Positions 26,436-35,108 of a DNA stretch of 64,000 nucleotides are shown here, in pieces. Below the pieces are notes generated by a model that saw only the letters and a program-made list of their open reading frames with translations, was not told where the DNA came from and made no database searches. The stretch comes from Myxococcota bacterium. GTDB lineage: Bacteria > Myxococcota_A > UBA9160 > SMWR01. The stretch is taken from assembly GCA_039030075.1 (NCBI GenBank), contig JBCCEW010000002.1:1-64000 (forward strand), given 5' to 3'. The first letter of the stretch is position 1; every line of letters starts with the position of its first letter. The translations under genes were made by a program, and so were the position numbers.

Positions 26436-26473
26436 CCCAGCGCGCCACGCCGACTCCTCCACGGGGACAATCC

Positions 26474-26848
26474 ATGAGTTATCGAGTTCTGATCGTCGAA
26501 GACAGCCCGACTATGCGGCAGCTCTTGTGCTTCGCGCTGCGACGGATGAAGGACGTCGAGATCGTCGAAGCCCAGGACGGGATGGACGGCCTGCGCAAGA
26601 TCTCCAGCGACGATTTCGACATCGCACTGATCGACATCAACATGCCAGTGATGGACGGCCTGAAGCTGATCCAGCTGATCCGAGGGGATGAGTCATTGGC
26701 CCAGATTCCGATCGTCGTGATCACGACCGAAGGTGCGAACGAGGATCGCGAGCGCGCCCTGGAGCTCGGGGCGAACGAGTACCTGTGCAAACCGATCCAG
26801 GCGAACCGCGTTCTCTCGGTGGTGCGAGACCTGCTGAAACCACGCTGA
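26474..26848 (+). CDS. CheY-like single-domain response regulator (second copy)
   Basis: A 124-residue receiver that closes the chemosensory operon. The acidic pair is E9-D10, the phospho-acceptor is Asp54 in LIDINMP, the switch is VITTEG, and Lys is in YLCKPIQ. All active-site residues are present. It differs from the first CheY mainly in helices 1 and 3-4. One copy may drive output and the other act as a phosphate sink; the sequence alone does not say which. Confidence 0.92.
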   Translation: MSYRVLIVEDSPTMRQLLCFALRRMKDVEIVEAQDGMDGLRKISSDDFDIALIDINMPVMDGLKLIQLIRGDESLAQIPIVVITTEGANEDRERALELGANEYLCKPIQANRVLSVVRDLLKPR

Positions 26849-26890
26849 CCCCGCGTCCCGGGCGCGCAGGGGAGGTGGTACGTTCCCCGC

Positions 26891-27469
26891 GTGTCGCGGT
26901 TTGCATCGATCGCCTGGGCGGCCCTGGCCCGCGTCGCTCTGTCTGGCGTTGCTCTGTTCAGCGTCGGAACCGGTTGCGGCTACACCTGGGCAGGCGCTTC
27001 CGACGCTCCCCAACTCGGAGCGGTCGCCATCGAGACGCCACGGAACGCGTCGGGGGAGGGCGGTCTCCACTTCGTCGTGGCCGATGCGTTGCGCCGCGAG
27101 GTGATGCGTCGACCCGGGGCGCGGCTCACCGAGGACCCCGACGGCGCAGACTGGGTCGTCGCGGGACAGGTGCTTCCCCTGCGCGTGGCCGCCGCCAGCC
27201 TGTCCCCGGTCGTCCTGACCCTCGAGTACGAACTCACCCTCGGCCTCGACCTGACGGCGACGGCGACCGACGGGCGTGAGCTGCGCTTCGACCCCCAGCG
27301 TTTCCGCGAGACCGAGCGCTTCCTGGCCAGCGCCGACGCAGAAGCCCAACGCAAGAACCGGGTCGAGGCGTTGCGACGCATTTCGCGTACCTTGGCGGCG
27401 CGCTTCCTCGATCAGCTGGCCGTGAGCGCAGCCACCCCGGAACCCGGCCCCCCGGGAGATCCGTCGTGA
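26891..27469 (+). CDS. lptE: LPS-assembly lipoprotein LptE
   Basis: Outer-membrane lipoprotein that plugs and helps fold LptD, the LPS translocon. The 192 residues have a hydrophobic signal with a lipobox-like site ending at Cys29 (VGTGCGY), followed by the family pattern: AIETPRNASGE, a LRREVMRR segment, and a strand-rich core (VLTLEYELTLGLDL). The lipobox is imperfect (Gly-Thr-Gly before Cys). The neighbour holA in a GTGA overlap is the common lptE-holA arrangement. In many bacteria leuS comes before lptE; here the chemosensory operon does. Confidence 0.8.
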   Translation: MSRFASIAWAALARVALSGVALFSVGTGCGYTWAGASDAPQLGAVAIETPRNASGEGGLHFVVADALRREVMRRPGARLTEDPDGADWVVAGQVLPLRVAAASLSPVVLTLEYELTLGLDLTATATDGRELRFDPQRFRETERFLASADAEAQRKNRVEALRRISRTLAARFLDQLAVSAATPEPGPPGDPS

Positions 27470-28431
27470 ACCTGGAAGACCTGGAGCAAGAACTCGGCGC
27501 GGGCAGCCCGCGCTCGGCCTACCTCCTGGCGGGCGACGAACCGCTGCTGCGCGAAGACGCGCTGGGACTGCTCCGCACCGCGGTCCTCGGGGACGCCGAT
27601 CCCGAGTTCAACTTCGACCGCTTCGACGCCAGCGTTGCGCCGGGCCCGCTCGTGGATGCGCTGCGTACGCTGCCCGTGTTCGCCCCGCGGCGCCTGGTGT
27701 CGCTCATCGACCCCGACGCGAAGCGCGGTGGCAACAAGGCGTTGCTCGAAGCCGTGGGAGATTGGGTGGGGGAGGCCGATGCCAGCGACGCCGTGCTGGT
27801 CGTGGCATCCACGAAGCCCGACAAGCGGGCGCGCTGGGTCAAGGCGTTCGGGGACGCGGTGGTGGGCTGCGAAGCGCCGAAGCGCGCCCGCGAAATCGCC
27901 GCGTTCGCCCGGGCCGAGGCGAAACGCCAGTCGGTGACCCTCGAACGCGGCGTCGCCGAGGCGCTCGCCGAACGCGTGGGCCCCCAGCTGCTGCTGCTCC
28001 GACAGGAGATCGCGAAGCTCGCCTTGCTTGCCGGGCCCGGCGAAGCGGTGACCGCGGCCCACGTGTCGGCGGGGACGGTGCTCGCGACCGAGGAGCCCGT
28101 CTGGGACCTCACCGACGCCATCGGCGAGGGTCGCACGGCCGACGCGCTGCGCGTGCTCGGCCGGTTGCTCGGCAGCGGCGCACCGCCGCCGGTGGTGTTG
28201 GGCGCGCTGGTCTCCCACTTCCGCCGTCTGCTGCGGACGGCGTCGGGGGCGGAGGTGCCCGGCCCCCCGTTCGTGCGGAAGAAGCTCGCGACCCAGGCGC
28301 GCCGGTATGGCGCGAACCGGCTGCGCTCCGCGCTAGGTGCGCTTCACGAGACCGACCTCGCGCTCAAGGGAAGCGGTGCATTGCGTCCGGAGCTGGCGCT
28401 CGAACGCGTGGTGATCGCACTCGCGGTCTAG
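27466..28431 (+). CDS. holA: DNA polymerase III subunit delta
   Basis: Clamp-loader subunit that opens the sliding clamp, 321 residues. It begins with the AAA+-like domain (SAYLLAGDEPLLREDALGLL, then FDRFDA and LPVFAPRRLVSL) and ends with the helical collar domain (LVSHFRRLLRTA). As usual for delta it lacks a working Walker A. It starts with GTG overlapping lptE. It converges on rpsT, 51 bases away. Confidence 0.9.
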   Translation: MNLEDLEQELGAGSPRSAYLLAGDEPLLREDALGLLRTAVLGDADPEFNFDRFDASVAPGPLVDALRTLPVFAPRRLVSLIDPDAKRGGNKALLEAVGDWVGEADASDAVLVVASTKPDKRARWVKAFGDAVVGCEAPKRAREIAAFARAEAKRQSVTLERGVAEALAERVGPQLLLLRQEIAKLALLAGPGEAVTAAHVSAGTVLATEEPVWDLTDAIGEGRTADALRVLGRLLGSGAPPPVVLGALVSHFRRLLRTASGAEVPGPPFVRKKLATQARRYGANRLRSALGALHETDLALKGSGALRPELALERVVIALAV

Positions 28432-28482
28432 CGCTCTCGCAGACCGGCGATCGTAAGCCCGTCGGGGCGCGGAGTGGCGCCG

Positions 28483-28749
28483 CTAGGAAGACGAGGCGTG
28501 CAGGCTGCGCGCGAGGCGCGAGACCTTTCGGCTCGCCTGCTTCTTCGAGAGCACGCCCTTCGAGGCGGCGCGCCGGATCTCGCGCTCGGCCAGGCGGACG
28601 GCATCGCGGGCCGCGTCGCCCTCACCAGCGCCGACCGCGGTGCGCGCGCGCTTGATGGCGCTCTTGAGGAGCCCGCGGATGTGGCGGTTGCGCGCGCGTC
28701 GCTTGAGGTCCTGTCGTGCGCGCTTCTTGGCGGAGGCGTGGTTGGCCAA
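28483..28749 (-). CDS. rpsT: Ribosomal protein bS20
   Basis: Small-subunit protein that binds 16S rRNA, 88 residues, the normal length. The N-terminus reads (M)ANHASAKKRARQ, typical of bS20, and the protein is very basic. The start must be TTG at 28749, since the codon before ANHASAKK is TTG and no ATG or GTG fits; a GAAAGGG site lies about six bases upstream. Non-ATG starts are frequent for rpsT and tie into its autoregulation in other bacteria. It is divergent from the TPR gene and convergent with holA. Confidence 0.94.
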   Translation of the reverse strand: MANHASAKKRARQDLKRRARNRHIRGLLKSAIKRARTAVGAGEGDAARDAVRLAEREIRRAASKGVLSKKQASRKVSRLARSLHASSS

Positions 28750-28775
28750 TGGGAGCCCTTTCTCGGAGGCGCGGA

Positions 28776-28804
28776 AAAGTACTGGCTCGCGGGAGCCGTG
28801 TCGA
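28776..28804 (-). promoter_or_regulatory. Promoter of rpsT
   Basis: On the minus strand, TCGACA (28804-28799) is separated by exactly 17 bases from TACTTT (28781-28776). This gives a start near 28769 and a leader of about 20 bases before the TTG codon. The -35 matches five of six consensus bases. It is among the best housekeeping-type promoters I see in the window. Confidence 0.6.
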
Positions 28805-28918
28805 GGGCCGGGCGGGGTGGATTCTCGCCACGCTTTCCAGGGGTTGCCGGGGTTCAGCGCCGGCGCGGGGGTGCCGATACGGCCGGCGGATGCGTACGCC
28901 GATCGGGAGGGGAGAGGG

Positions 28919-30874
28919 ATGACGAGGCGCGGACGGGCGAACCGAATCGCCGTCGCGTGGGCGCTCTGCGCCACGGGCCTGCTCGCCCTGGCCAGCGGGG
29001 CTCAGGAGGCGACCCTCGCCGACCCCCCCCTGGCGGCTCCGCCCGAGGTTGCGGAGCTCCACGGAGAGGCCCCTGGCGACCCCGTCCCGGCAGACCAGGC
29101 CCCCACGGGGGATCGCGCTGCGGCCGCGGTGCCCGCGCCCGCCGAGCCGAACTGGAGCTCGCTGCTCGAAGACGTCTGGCAGGCGGAGCGAAGCCACCTC
29201 GACGAGCGCGTCCGGGAGACCCGACGGGCCTCGTTCGAGCTCGGTGCCTGGAACCTCGACCCGGCCGCCCGCGTGCTGATCGCCGGCGAAGTCGACGGCA
29301 GCGACCTCGACCGCGCCCAGGCGGCGGTCGAGCTGGCGCCCCATCTCCCCGCCGCCCACATGCGGCTGGCGAAGGCGATCTGGCTCAGCGGCGATTCGCC
29401 GATGGCGGCCGTGCGCTCGCTGGTTTCGGCGGTGCAGGCCATCGCCGGGCACCTCGAGGCCAGCTTCTGGTTCGGCGGCTCCGCGCTCTATTTCCTCGCC
29501 TTCGCCCTGGTGATGGGCGGCCTGCTCGCAATCGGACTCGTGGGGATCGCCGCGCTGCCCCATGCCTCCCACGACCTCGGCCACTTCTTCTCCAGCCACA
29601 TGCCCGGCTTCGGCTGCGCCGCGGCGCTGGCGTCGCTCCTATTGCTGCCGCTCGCCCTGGGCGAGGGGCTCCTCGGCCTGGCACTCGCCTTCGCGGGCAT
29701 CGCGGTGATCTACGGCAAGCGCGCGCATCGCGTGGCGCTCTTCCTGGCGGTGGTCGGGATCGGCCTCGGCGCGTATCCGGTGATTCGCGCGGCCGGTGCC
29801 GCCCTGGCGGCGCTCCCCGAGGACCCGGTGGCCCGGGCGGCCTTCTCGGTGGGGCAGGGCCTCGCGACACCGGTCGATCGGGCTCGGCTCGAAGCGGCCG
29901 TCGAATCGGATCCGATGGCGATGCGCGGACTCGCCGTGCTGGCCCGCCGCGCGGGAAACCTCGGCGAGGCCGACAAGCTCTACCAGGAACTGCTCGCCGC
30001 GGGGGCGAACGACGTCGGTGCGCTCAACAACGCCGCCAACGTCCGCCTCGAGCTGGGTCACATGGAGAGCGCGCTCGAGTTCTACGGGCGCGCCGCCGAG
30101 CTGGGTCAGTCGCCCGTCGTCCTGTTCAACCTGGCCCAGGCCTACGGCCGGGCGTTCCAGGTCGAGGATCTGAACCGCACCATCGCCGAAGCGCAGCGCG
30201 TCGGTGGCGACCTGGTGGCCCGCCTGACGGCGCTGCAGGGAACCGACACCGAAGGCTTCGTCGTCGACTACCCGCTCACCCACGATCTCTTCTGGTCGCG
30301 CGCGATGCGTCCGGGCGCCGGGGAGACCGTCGCCTCCGAGTTCCGCGCCCGCTTTGCCCCGGGTGCCCTCGGCCGCGACTGGACCCTGTTTGCCGGGGTC
30401 GCGCTGGTCGTGATCCTCGGTGGGAGTCTGTTCGGATCGCGGATCCACCCCGCGCGCTGGTGTCCGCGCTGCGGCGGGCGCATGTGTCCGCGCTGCAACT
30501 CGAGCCGCGGTGAGATGTGCTCGGGCTGTCACCGCCTGTTCCACCAGCCCGAGAAGACGGACCGCGTCCTGCGGCTCGAGCGTGTCAACGCTCTGCGCAA
30601 CCGCGAGCGCCGGATGGATCGGCTCTCGACGCTCGTCTCGGTGGTCGTGCCCGGCGCCGCGGGACTGCTCGCCGAGAAGCCGCTGCGCACCTGGCTCGGT
30701 GCCCTGTTCTTCACCCTGGCCGCCGCGGCACTGATCTGGCGCGAGGGCATCGTTCCGGATCCGTTCGTGGCCGGGAGCGCCGCGACCCTGGTGTTCGTCG
30801 GGCTCGCCGCGATCGCGACCCTTCTCTACGGCCTGGTCGTCGCGACCTCGCTGGCCAGTCGGAGGCGCGCCTAG
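28919..30874 (+). CDS. TPR and zinc-ribbon multi-pass membrane protein
   Basis: A 651-residue protein I do not recognise as a named family. It has an N-terminal hydrophobic signal or anchor (about 9-28) and a Pro/Ala-rich segment. A helical region (80-180) follows, then membrane helices near 186-212, 231-248, 250-266 and 270-298. TPR-like repeats lie at about 333-410, another helix at 488-505, a zinc ribbon with three CxxC pairs (C515/C518, C523/C526, C534/C537), and two or three C-terminal helices. The TPR part would face one side and the ribbon the other. A GGGAGGGGAGAGGG run precedes ATG 28919. Its stop shares one base with the DUF4388 gene start, so the two probably act together. Confidence 0.75.
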   Translation: MTRRGRANRIAVAWALCATGLLALASGAQEATLADPPLAAPPEVAELHGEAPGDPVPADQAPTGDRAAAAVPAPAEPNWSSLLEDVWQAERSHLDERVRETRRASFELGAWNLDPAARVLIAGEVDGSDLDRAQAAVELAPHLPAAHMRLAKAIWLSGDSPMAAVRSLVSAVQAIAGHLEASFWFGGSALYFLAFALVMGGLLAIGLVGIAALPHASHDLGHFFSSHMPGFGCAAALASLLLLPLALGEGLLGLALAFAGIAVIYGKRAHRVALFLAVVGIGLGAYPVIRAAGAALAALPEDPVARAAFSVGQGLATPVDRARLEAAVESDPMAMRGLAVLARRAGNLGEADKLYQELLAAGANDVGALNNAANVRLELGHMESALEFYGRAAELGQSPVVLFNLAQAYGRAFQVEDLNRTIAEAQRVGGDLVARLTALQGTDTEGFVVDYPLTHDLFWSRAMRPGAGETVASEFRARFAPGALGRDWTLFAGVALVVILGGSLFGSRIHPARWCPRCGGRMCPRCNSSRGEMCSGCHRLFHQPEKTDRVLRLERVNALRNRERRMDRLSTLVSVVVPGAAGLLAEKPLRTWLGALFFTLAAAALIWREGIVPDPFVAGSAATLVFVGLAAIATLLYGLVVATSLASRRRA

Positions 30875-32010
30875 TGTCCGTCGGCCTCTCGGGAAACCTC
30901 GTCGACTTCGGCATCGCCGATGTCTTCCAGCTGATCGGGCAACAGCGCAAGACGGGTGTGCTCGAGCTGAAGTCCGAGACGACGCGAGCGCAGCTCGTGT
31001 TCGACGAAGGCATGGTGGTCTCGGCCGCGCCGGCCAGCGGCCGCGCGGGCGAACTCGACCCGCTGGCCGACCGGCTCATCCGCTGCGGTCTGCTCACCCG
31101 CGATCGGGCGGAAGAGGCGGTGCAGGCCTGTCGCGCTTCGGCGCAGACGCTGGCGAGTACGTTGCGCGAGCGCGAGTGGCTTCCCGACGACCAGATCGAG
31201 AGCGCCGAAGAGCTCGTGACCCGCGACACGATCTTCGAGGTGCTGCGCTGGCGCACGGGGACCTTCGACTTCCGCGCACAAGAGGTGTCCCACACGCGCG
31301 ACCGCTCCCAGCTGCTCGGCGCCGAGCAGATCCTGATGGACGGTCTGCGCATGGTCGACGAGTGGCAGAGCTTCGCCGACCTGGTGCCGAGCGAGGAGAC
31401 CGTGTTCCAACGCTCGGGACGCTTCGAGCGCTACCTCGAGAAGCTCGGTCGTGACGACGCCGAGGCCCGCGCCCGCGCCGAGCGCGTGTTCCAGCGCGTC
31501 GACGGACGGCTCTCCGCGCGTCGCGTGATCGACCTGGCCCAGCTCGGCACGTTCGACGGCATGCGCGGCCTTGCCGAGCTGCGCGAGGCGGACGCGATTC
31601 GGCCGCTCCACCCCGAGAGCGTGCGTCACGTGCGCCGCGTCGCTCGGTCGACCACGCCGACCGGCCGTCCCTCGGCGGCGCGCCGCGCCATCGCCGCCGC
31701 GATCCCGCTCGCCATCCTGGCCGGCGTCGTGTGGTGGACCGCCGCCGAATCGATGGCCGCACCCGAGCCGACCCCCGGCGGTCCCGTTGCACGGGCCACC
31801 CTGGCGGAGCTCGAGGACGCCTACGCGACACGGGCCGCGCGCCACGCCATCGAGGCGTACCGCTTCCATCACGGCGATTGGCCCGAATCCCTCGCTGACG
31901 TGGAGGCGGCGGGTCTTCTCGACCGCGACGCGTTGGCAGCTCCCAGGGGCCGTCCCTACTATTCTCAACAGCAAGCGGAAGGCTGGGTCTTTCTGGGCCC
32001 CGACCGCTGA
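30874..32010 (+). CDS. DUF4388 protein with a membrane anchor and pseudopilin-like C-terminal domain
   Basis: A 378-residue chimera. Residues 1-135 are DUF4388 (LSGNLVDFGIADVFQLIGQQRKTGVLEL, VFDEGMVVSAAP, VLRWRTGTFDF). A helical stretch to about 260 follows, and then one membrane helix (271-289, AIAAAIPLAILAGVVWW). Residues 305-378 resemble the globular end of GspG-type pseudopilins: ARHAIEAYRFHHGDWPESL, then RGRPYYSQ and GWVFLGP. There is no prepilin signal, so it is not itself processed as a pilin. The start is GTG in a TAGTG overlap with the TPR gene. It could couple a cytoplasmic signal to an envelope structure; this is inference. Confidence 0.75.
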   Translation: MSVGLSGNLVDFGIADVFQLIGQQRKTGVLELKSETTRAQLVFDEGMVVSAAPASGRAGELDPLADRLIRCGLLTRDRAEEAVQACRASAQTLASTLREREWLPDDQIESAEELVTRDTIFEVLRWRTGTFDFRAQEVSHTRDRSQLLGAEQILMDGLRMVDEWQSFADLVPSEETVFQRSGRFERYLEKLGRDDAEARARAERVFQRVDGRLSARRVIDLAQLGTFDGMRGLAELREADAIRPLHPESVRHVRRVARSTTPTGRPSAARRAIAAAIPLAILAGVVWWTAAESMAAPEPTPGGPVARATLAELEDAYATRAARHAIEAYRFHHGDWPESLADVEAAGLLDRDALAAPRGRPYYSQQQAEGWVFLGPDR

Positions 32011-32057
32011 GCGCGCCGCCACGGGCTGAATCGCGGCGCGCCCTTCCGAGGATCCCT

Positions 32058-33059
32058 CTGAACCGCACCGACCCCAACACCCGCCAGACGCTGGTCTTCG
32101 ACGACAACGCCACCGCCGCGGCACTCTACGGCGAAGGCGATCGCACCCTGCGCGTGCTCGAGGAAGAGTTCGGCATCCACGCCGGAGCGCGTGGGAACGA
32201 GGTACGGTTGGTCGGGCCGGTCGGCGAGGTGGGACTGGCGCGGAAGGTGCTCGAGCATCTCTACGGAGTGCTCAAGTCGGGGTCCCAGGTGGGGGCCCGC
32301 GAAGTACGGGACGCAGTGCGTATGGTGACGCAACAACCCGACGTCGATCTCGCCGAGACCACCGACGATGTCCTCGGGGACGTCGGATCGCGGCGCCGGA
32401 TCGGAGCGAAGACGCTGGCCCAGCGCCAGTACGTCGACCTGATCCGCAAGCACGACGCCGTCTTTTCGATCGGACCGGCGGGCACGGGCAAGACCTATCT
32501 CGCGATGGCCATGGCGATCGCTGCACTCAACCGTCACGAGGTTGCGCGGGTCGTGCTGACGCGTCCTGCCGTCGAGGCCGGCGAGCGCCTGGGCTTCCTG
32601 CCCGGCACGATGGCCGAGAAGGTGAACCCCTATCTCCGTCCGCTCTACGACGCACTTGGCGACATGATGGACTACGAGAAGTCGACCCGGCTGATGGAGC
32701 GGGGGGCGATCGAGGTCGCGCCGCTCGCGTTCATGCGCGGTCGGACCCTGAACGATGCGTTCGTCATTCTCGACGAAGCGCAGAACACGACCCCCGAGCA
32801 GATGAAGATGTTCCTCACGCGGCTCGGCTTCGAGTCGAAGGTGGTCGTGACCGGCGACGTCACCCAGGTCGACCTGCCGCGCGACAAGCGCAGCGGGCTG
32901 ATCGAGGCGATGGACGTGCTCGAAGGGGTCGACGGTATCGGGTTCATGCACTTCACCGATCGGGATGTCGTCCGACACCCGCTGGTGCAGACGATCCTGC
33001 GCGCCTACGACCGTGCCGAACGACGGCGCTCGGGCGAGGGCGGCCACTCCGCCGAATGA
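32058..33059 (+). CDS. phoH: PhoH-like ATPase, probable CTG start
   Basis: Cytoplasmic P-loop ATPase of the PhoH/YbeZ type, about 333 residues, linked to RNA handling together with YbeY. Walker A is GPAGTGKT (139-146) and Walker B is FVILDEAQN. Conserved N-terminal sequence (TLVFDDNATAAALYG... EEEFGI) begins at base 32061, upstream of the first GTG in frame (32154). No ATG, GTG or TTG exists in frame between the previous gene and 32154. CTG at 32058 has GAGGA five bases before it and is the best start. Starting at GTG 32154 would delete 32 conserved residues. The stop overlaps ybeY (ATGA). Confidence 0.9.
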   Translation: MNRTDPNTRQTLVFDDNATAAALYGEGDRTLRVLEEEFGIHAGARGNEVRLVGPVGEVGLARKVLEHLYGVLKSGSQVGAREVRDAVRMVTQQPDVDLAETTDDVLGDVGSRRRIGAKTLAQRQYVDLIRKHDAVFSIGPAGTGKTYLAMAMAIAALNRHEVARVVLTRPAVEAGERLGFLPGTMAEKVNPYLRPLYDALGDMMDYEKSTRLMERGAIEVAPLAFMRGRTLNDAFVILDEAQNTTPEQMKMFLTRLGFESKVVVTGDVTQVDLPRDKRSGLIEAMDVLEGVDGIGFMHFTDRDVVRHPLVQTILRAYDRAERRRSGEGGHSAE

Positions 33060-33490
33060 GCGTGCGCCTGCAGGGGCGCCGCGGACTCCCCCGCGTCGAC
33101 CGACGACGCCTGCGCCGTCAGGCCCAGCGGGTCCTGCGGGCCCTGGACTGTGCCGACGCCGAGCTGTCGGTCGCGCTCGTCGACGACGCGGCGATCGCCG
33201 AGCTCAATACCGAGTACCGCGGCAAGGACGGCCCCACCGACGTCCTGTCGTTCTCGCTCCTAGAGGGGGCCCACACCGAACTGCGTGGGAGCATGCTCGG
33301 AGACGTCATCGTCAGCCTCGAAACCGCTGAGCGACAGGCACGCCGGCGGCGTCGCAGCCTGGACGACGAAGTGCTCTTTCTGCTGATCCACGGCACCCTC
33401 CACCTCTTGGGGCACGACCACGAGGAAGACGAAGAGGCGCGCGCGATGCGTGCTGAGGAGCGACGGCTGTGGCGGATGCTGCAGGGCTGA
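33056..33490 (+). CDS. ybeY: Endoribonuclease YbeY
   Basis: Zinc-dependent RNase that helps process 16S rRNA 3' ends and in ribosome quality control, 144 residues. The metal motif H-G-T-L-H-L-L-G-H-D-H is complete, and the strand LNTEYRGKDGPTDVLSF is diagnostic. It overlaps phoH upstream and the lnt start downstream, the typical phoH-ybeY pairing. The usual HD-domain gene between phoH and ybeY in some lineages is missing. Confidence 0.95.
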   Translation: MSVRLQGRRGLPRVDRRRLRRQAQRVLRALDCADAELSVALVDDAAIAELNTEYRGKDGPTDVLSFSLLEGAHTELRGSMLGDVIVSLETAERQARRRRRSLDDEVLFLLIHGTLHLLGHDHEEDEEARAMRAEERRLWRMLQG

Positions 33491-35076
33491 CCCGGCGCGC
33501 GCGGTTGGCGGGGGGCGCGGTCGCGGCCCTGCTCTTGTTTGCGTCGTTTCCTCAGCCCGTCTTCGGCACGGTCGTCGATGCCGGGCCCTGGTTGGCGTGG
33601 CTCGCGCCGGTGGCCGTCGTCCTCGTGCTGCGCGGCCTGCCGCTGAAAGCAGCCACACTCGCCGGCGGCGCCGTCTTCTGGGTGGGCTACACGGCGATCC
33701 TGCACTGGATCTACGTCGTGACCGTGCACTACGGGCACGCTCATCCTCTGATCGGTGTCGTGGCCCCGATCGGGCTGGCGCTGTACATCGCCGCGTTCGG
33801 CGCCGCCTTCGGCGCGGGCTTCGCGTGGCTCAGCGCGCGGGGGCTCGCGTCCGCGTGGACGCTGGCGCTCCTGTGGACCCTGCTCGAACACGGCCGCAGC
33901 TTCGTCCTCACCGGGTTTCCCTGGGCGAGCCTCGGCTACGCCCAACACGGCAACGCGTGGTTGCTCGGCCTGGCGAGCTTCACGGGCGTGTACGGCCTGA
34001 GCTTCGTCACGGCGCTCGGAGGGCTCGCCGCCGCCGAATGGGCGCAGGCACGGCGGGCGGGCAGGGCGACCGGCCGCGGCACCTGGGCGGCGCTCGCTTG
34101 TGTGGTGGCGGCCCATGGCCTGGCGGCGTTCGCCCCGGGGCCCACTCCGAGCGACGAGGTCGTGCGCGTGGGCGTCGTGCAGGGAAACGTCGACCAGGGC
34201 GACAAGTGGGACGCCGCCTTCCGCGAGCGGACCCTGGCCGACTACGAATCCCTGACCCGCCAGGCCGCCGCCGCGGGCGCGGCGATCATCGCCTGGCCCG
34301 AGACGGCCGTGCCGGGCGGGGTGGAGAGCGATCCCCGCCTCGAGCAGCGTCTCGCACGGCTCGCGCGCGAGACCCGCGCGGTGTTGGTCGTGGGCGCGGT
34401 CGGCCTCGCCTTCTCCGAGACCGGAAGGCCGAGCCGCTTCTACGACAGTGCCTTCGTCTTCGACCCGACGGGGCAGCGGATCGACCGCTACGACAAGACC
34501 CACCTGGTTCCTTTCGGCGAGTACGTTCCCTTTCAGGCTTTGATCGGGCGGTTTCTGTCGGCCGTGGCGCGCGGGATCGCCACCACGGGCGTGACGCCCG
34601 GGGAACGCCCGCGCGCGATCGAGGTCGAGCTGGCCGACGGCCGACCGGTTCGGATCGGGGTTCCCATCTGCTACGAGCTGCTGTTTCCGAGCCTGGTGCG
34701 CGAATTCGTGCGCGACGGCAGCCAGCTCCTGCTCGGGATCACCAACGATGCCTGGTACGGACGCACCGGTGCTCCCTACCAGTTCCTCGCGATCACCGCG
34801 CTGCGCTCGGTGGAGACCGGCGTGTGGTTGGGGCGCGCGGCGAACACCGGGGTCTCGGCCTTCGTGGACGCCCGCGGCGGGGTCCACCAGCCCACCCCGA
34901 TCTTCGAGAGCGCCTGGCGTGTCCACGACGTCCCGCTCCACGCGTCTCCGGCGGCAGCCACCTTCTATACGACCTTCGGACCCGTCTTCGTCGGCACGGC
35001 GTGGCTCGCTGCGCTCGGTGTGGTCGCGTTCGGGCTCCGCCGGGGCAAGACAGAGGTGCGGTCCTCGGCCGAATGA
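33469..35076 (+). CDS. lnt: Apolipoprotein N-acyltransferase
   Basis: Inner-membrane enzyme that adds the third acyl chain to lipoproteins. The 535 residues have about seven N-terminal helices and a periplasmic nitrilase domain, with the Glu-Lys-Cys triad E278 (WPETAVPG), K343 (YDKTHLVPFGEYVP) and C401 (CYELLFP). A final helix lies near 505-525. The GTG start lies within the end of ybeY and is not certain. Lnt makes triacylated lipoproteins suited to Lol sorting, and lolC/lolD follow three genes downstream. Confidence 0.93.
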   Translation: MADAAGLTRRARLAGGAVAALLLFASFPQPVFGTVVDAGPWLAWLAPVAVVLVLRGLPLKAATLAGGAVFWVGYTAILHWIYVVTVHYGHAHPLIGVVAPIGLALYIAAFGAAFGAGFAWLSARGLASAWTLALLWTLLEHGRSFVLTGFPWASLGYAQHGNAWLLGLASFTGVYGLSFVTALGGLAAAEWAQARRAGRATGRGTWAALACVVAAHGLAAFAPGPTPSDEVVRVGVVQGNVDQGDKWDAAFRERTLADYESLTRQAAAAGAAIIAWPETAVPGGVESDPRLEQRLARLARETRAVLVVGAVGLAFSETGRPSRFYDSAFVFDPTGQRIDRYDKTHLVPFGEYVPFQALIGRFLSAVARGIATTGVTPGERPRAIEVELADGRPVRIGVPICYELLFPSLVREFVRDGSQLLLGITNDAWYGRTGAPYQFLAITALRSVETGVWLGRAANTGVSAFVDARGGVHQPTPIFESAWRVHDVPLHASPAAATFYTTFGPVFVGTAWLAALGVVAFGLRRGKTEVRSSAE

Positions 35077-35108
35077 GGAATGCTCCCGCCACCCCGCCTC
35101 GCCTCCCT

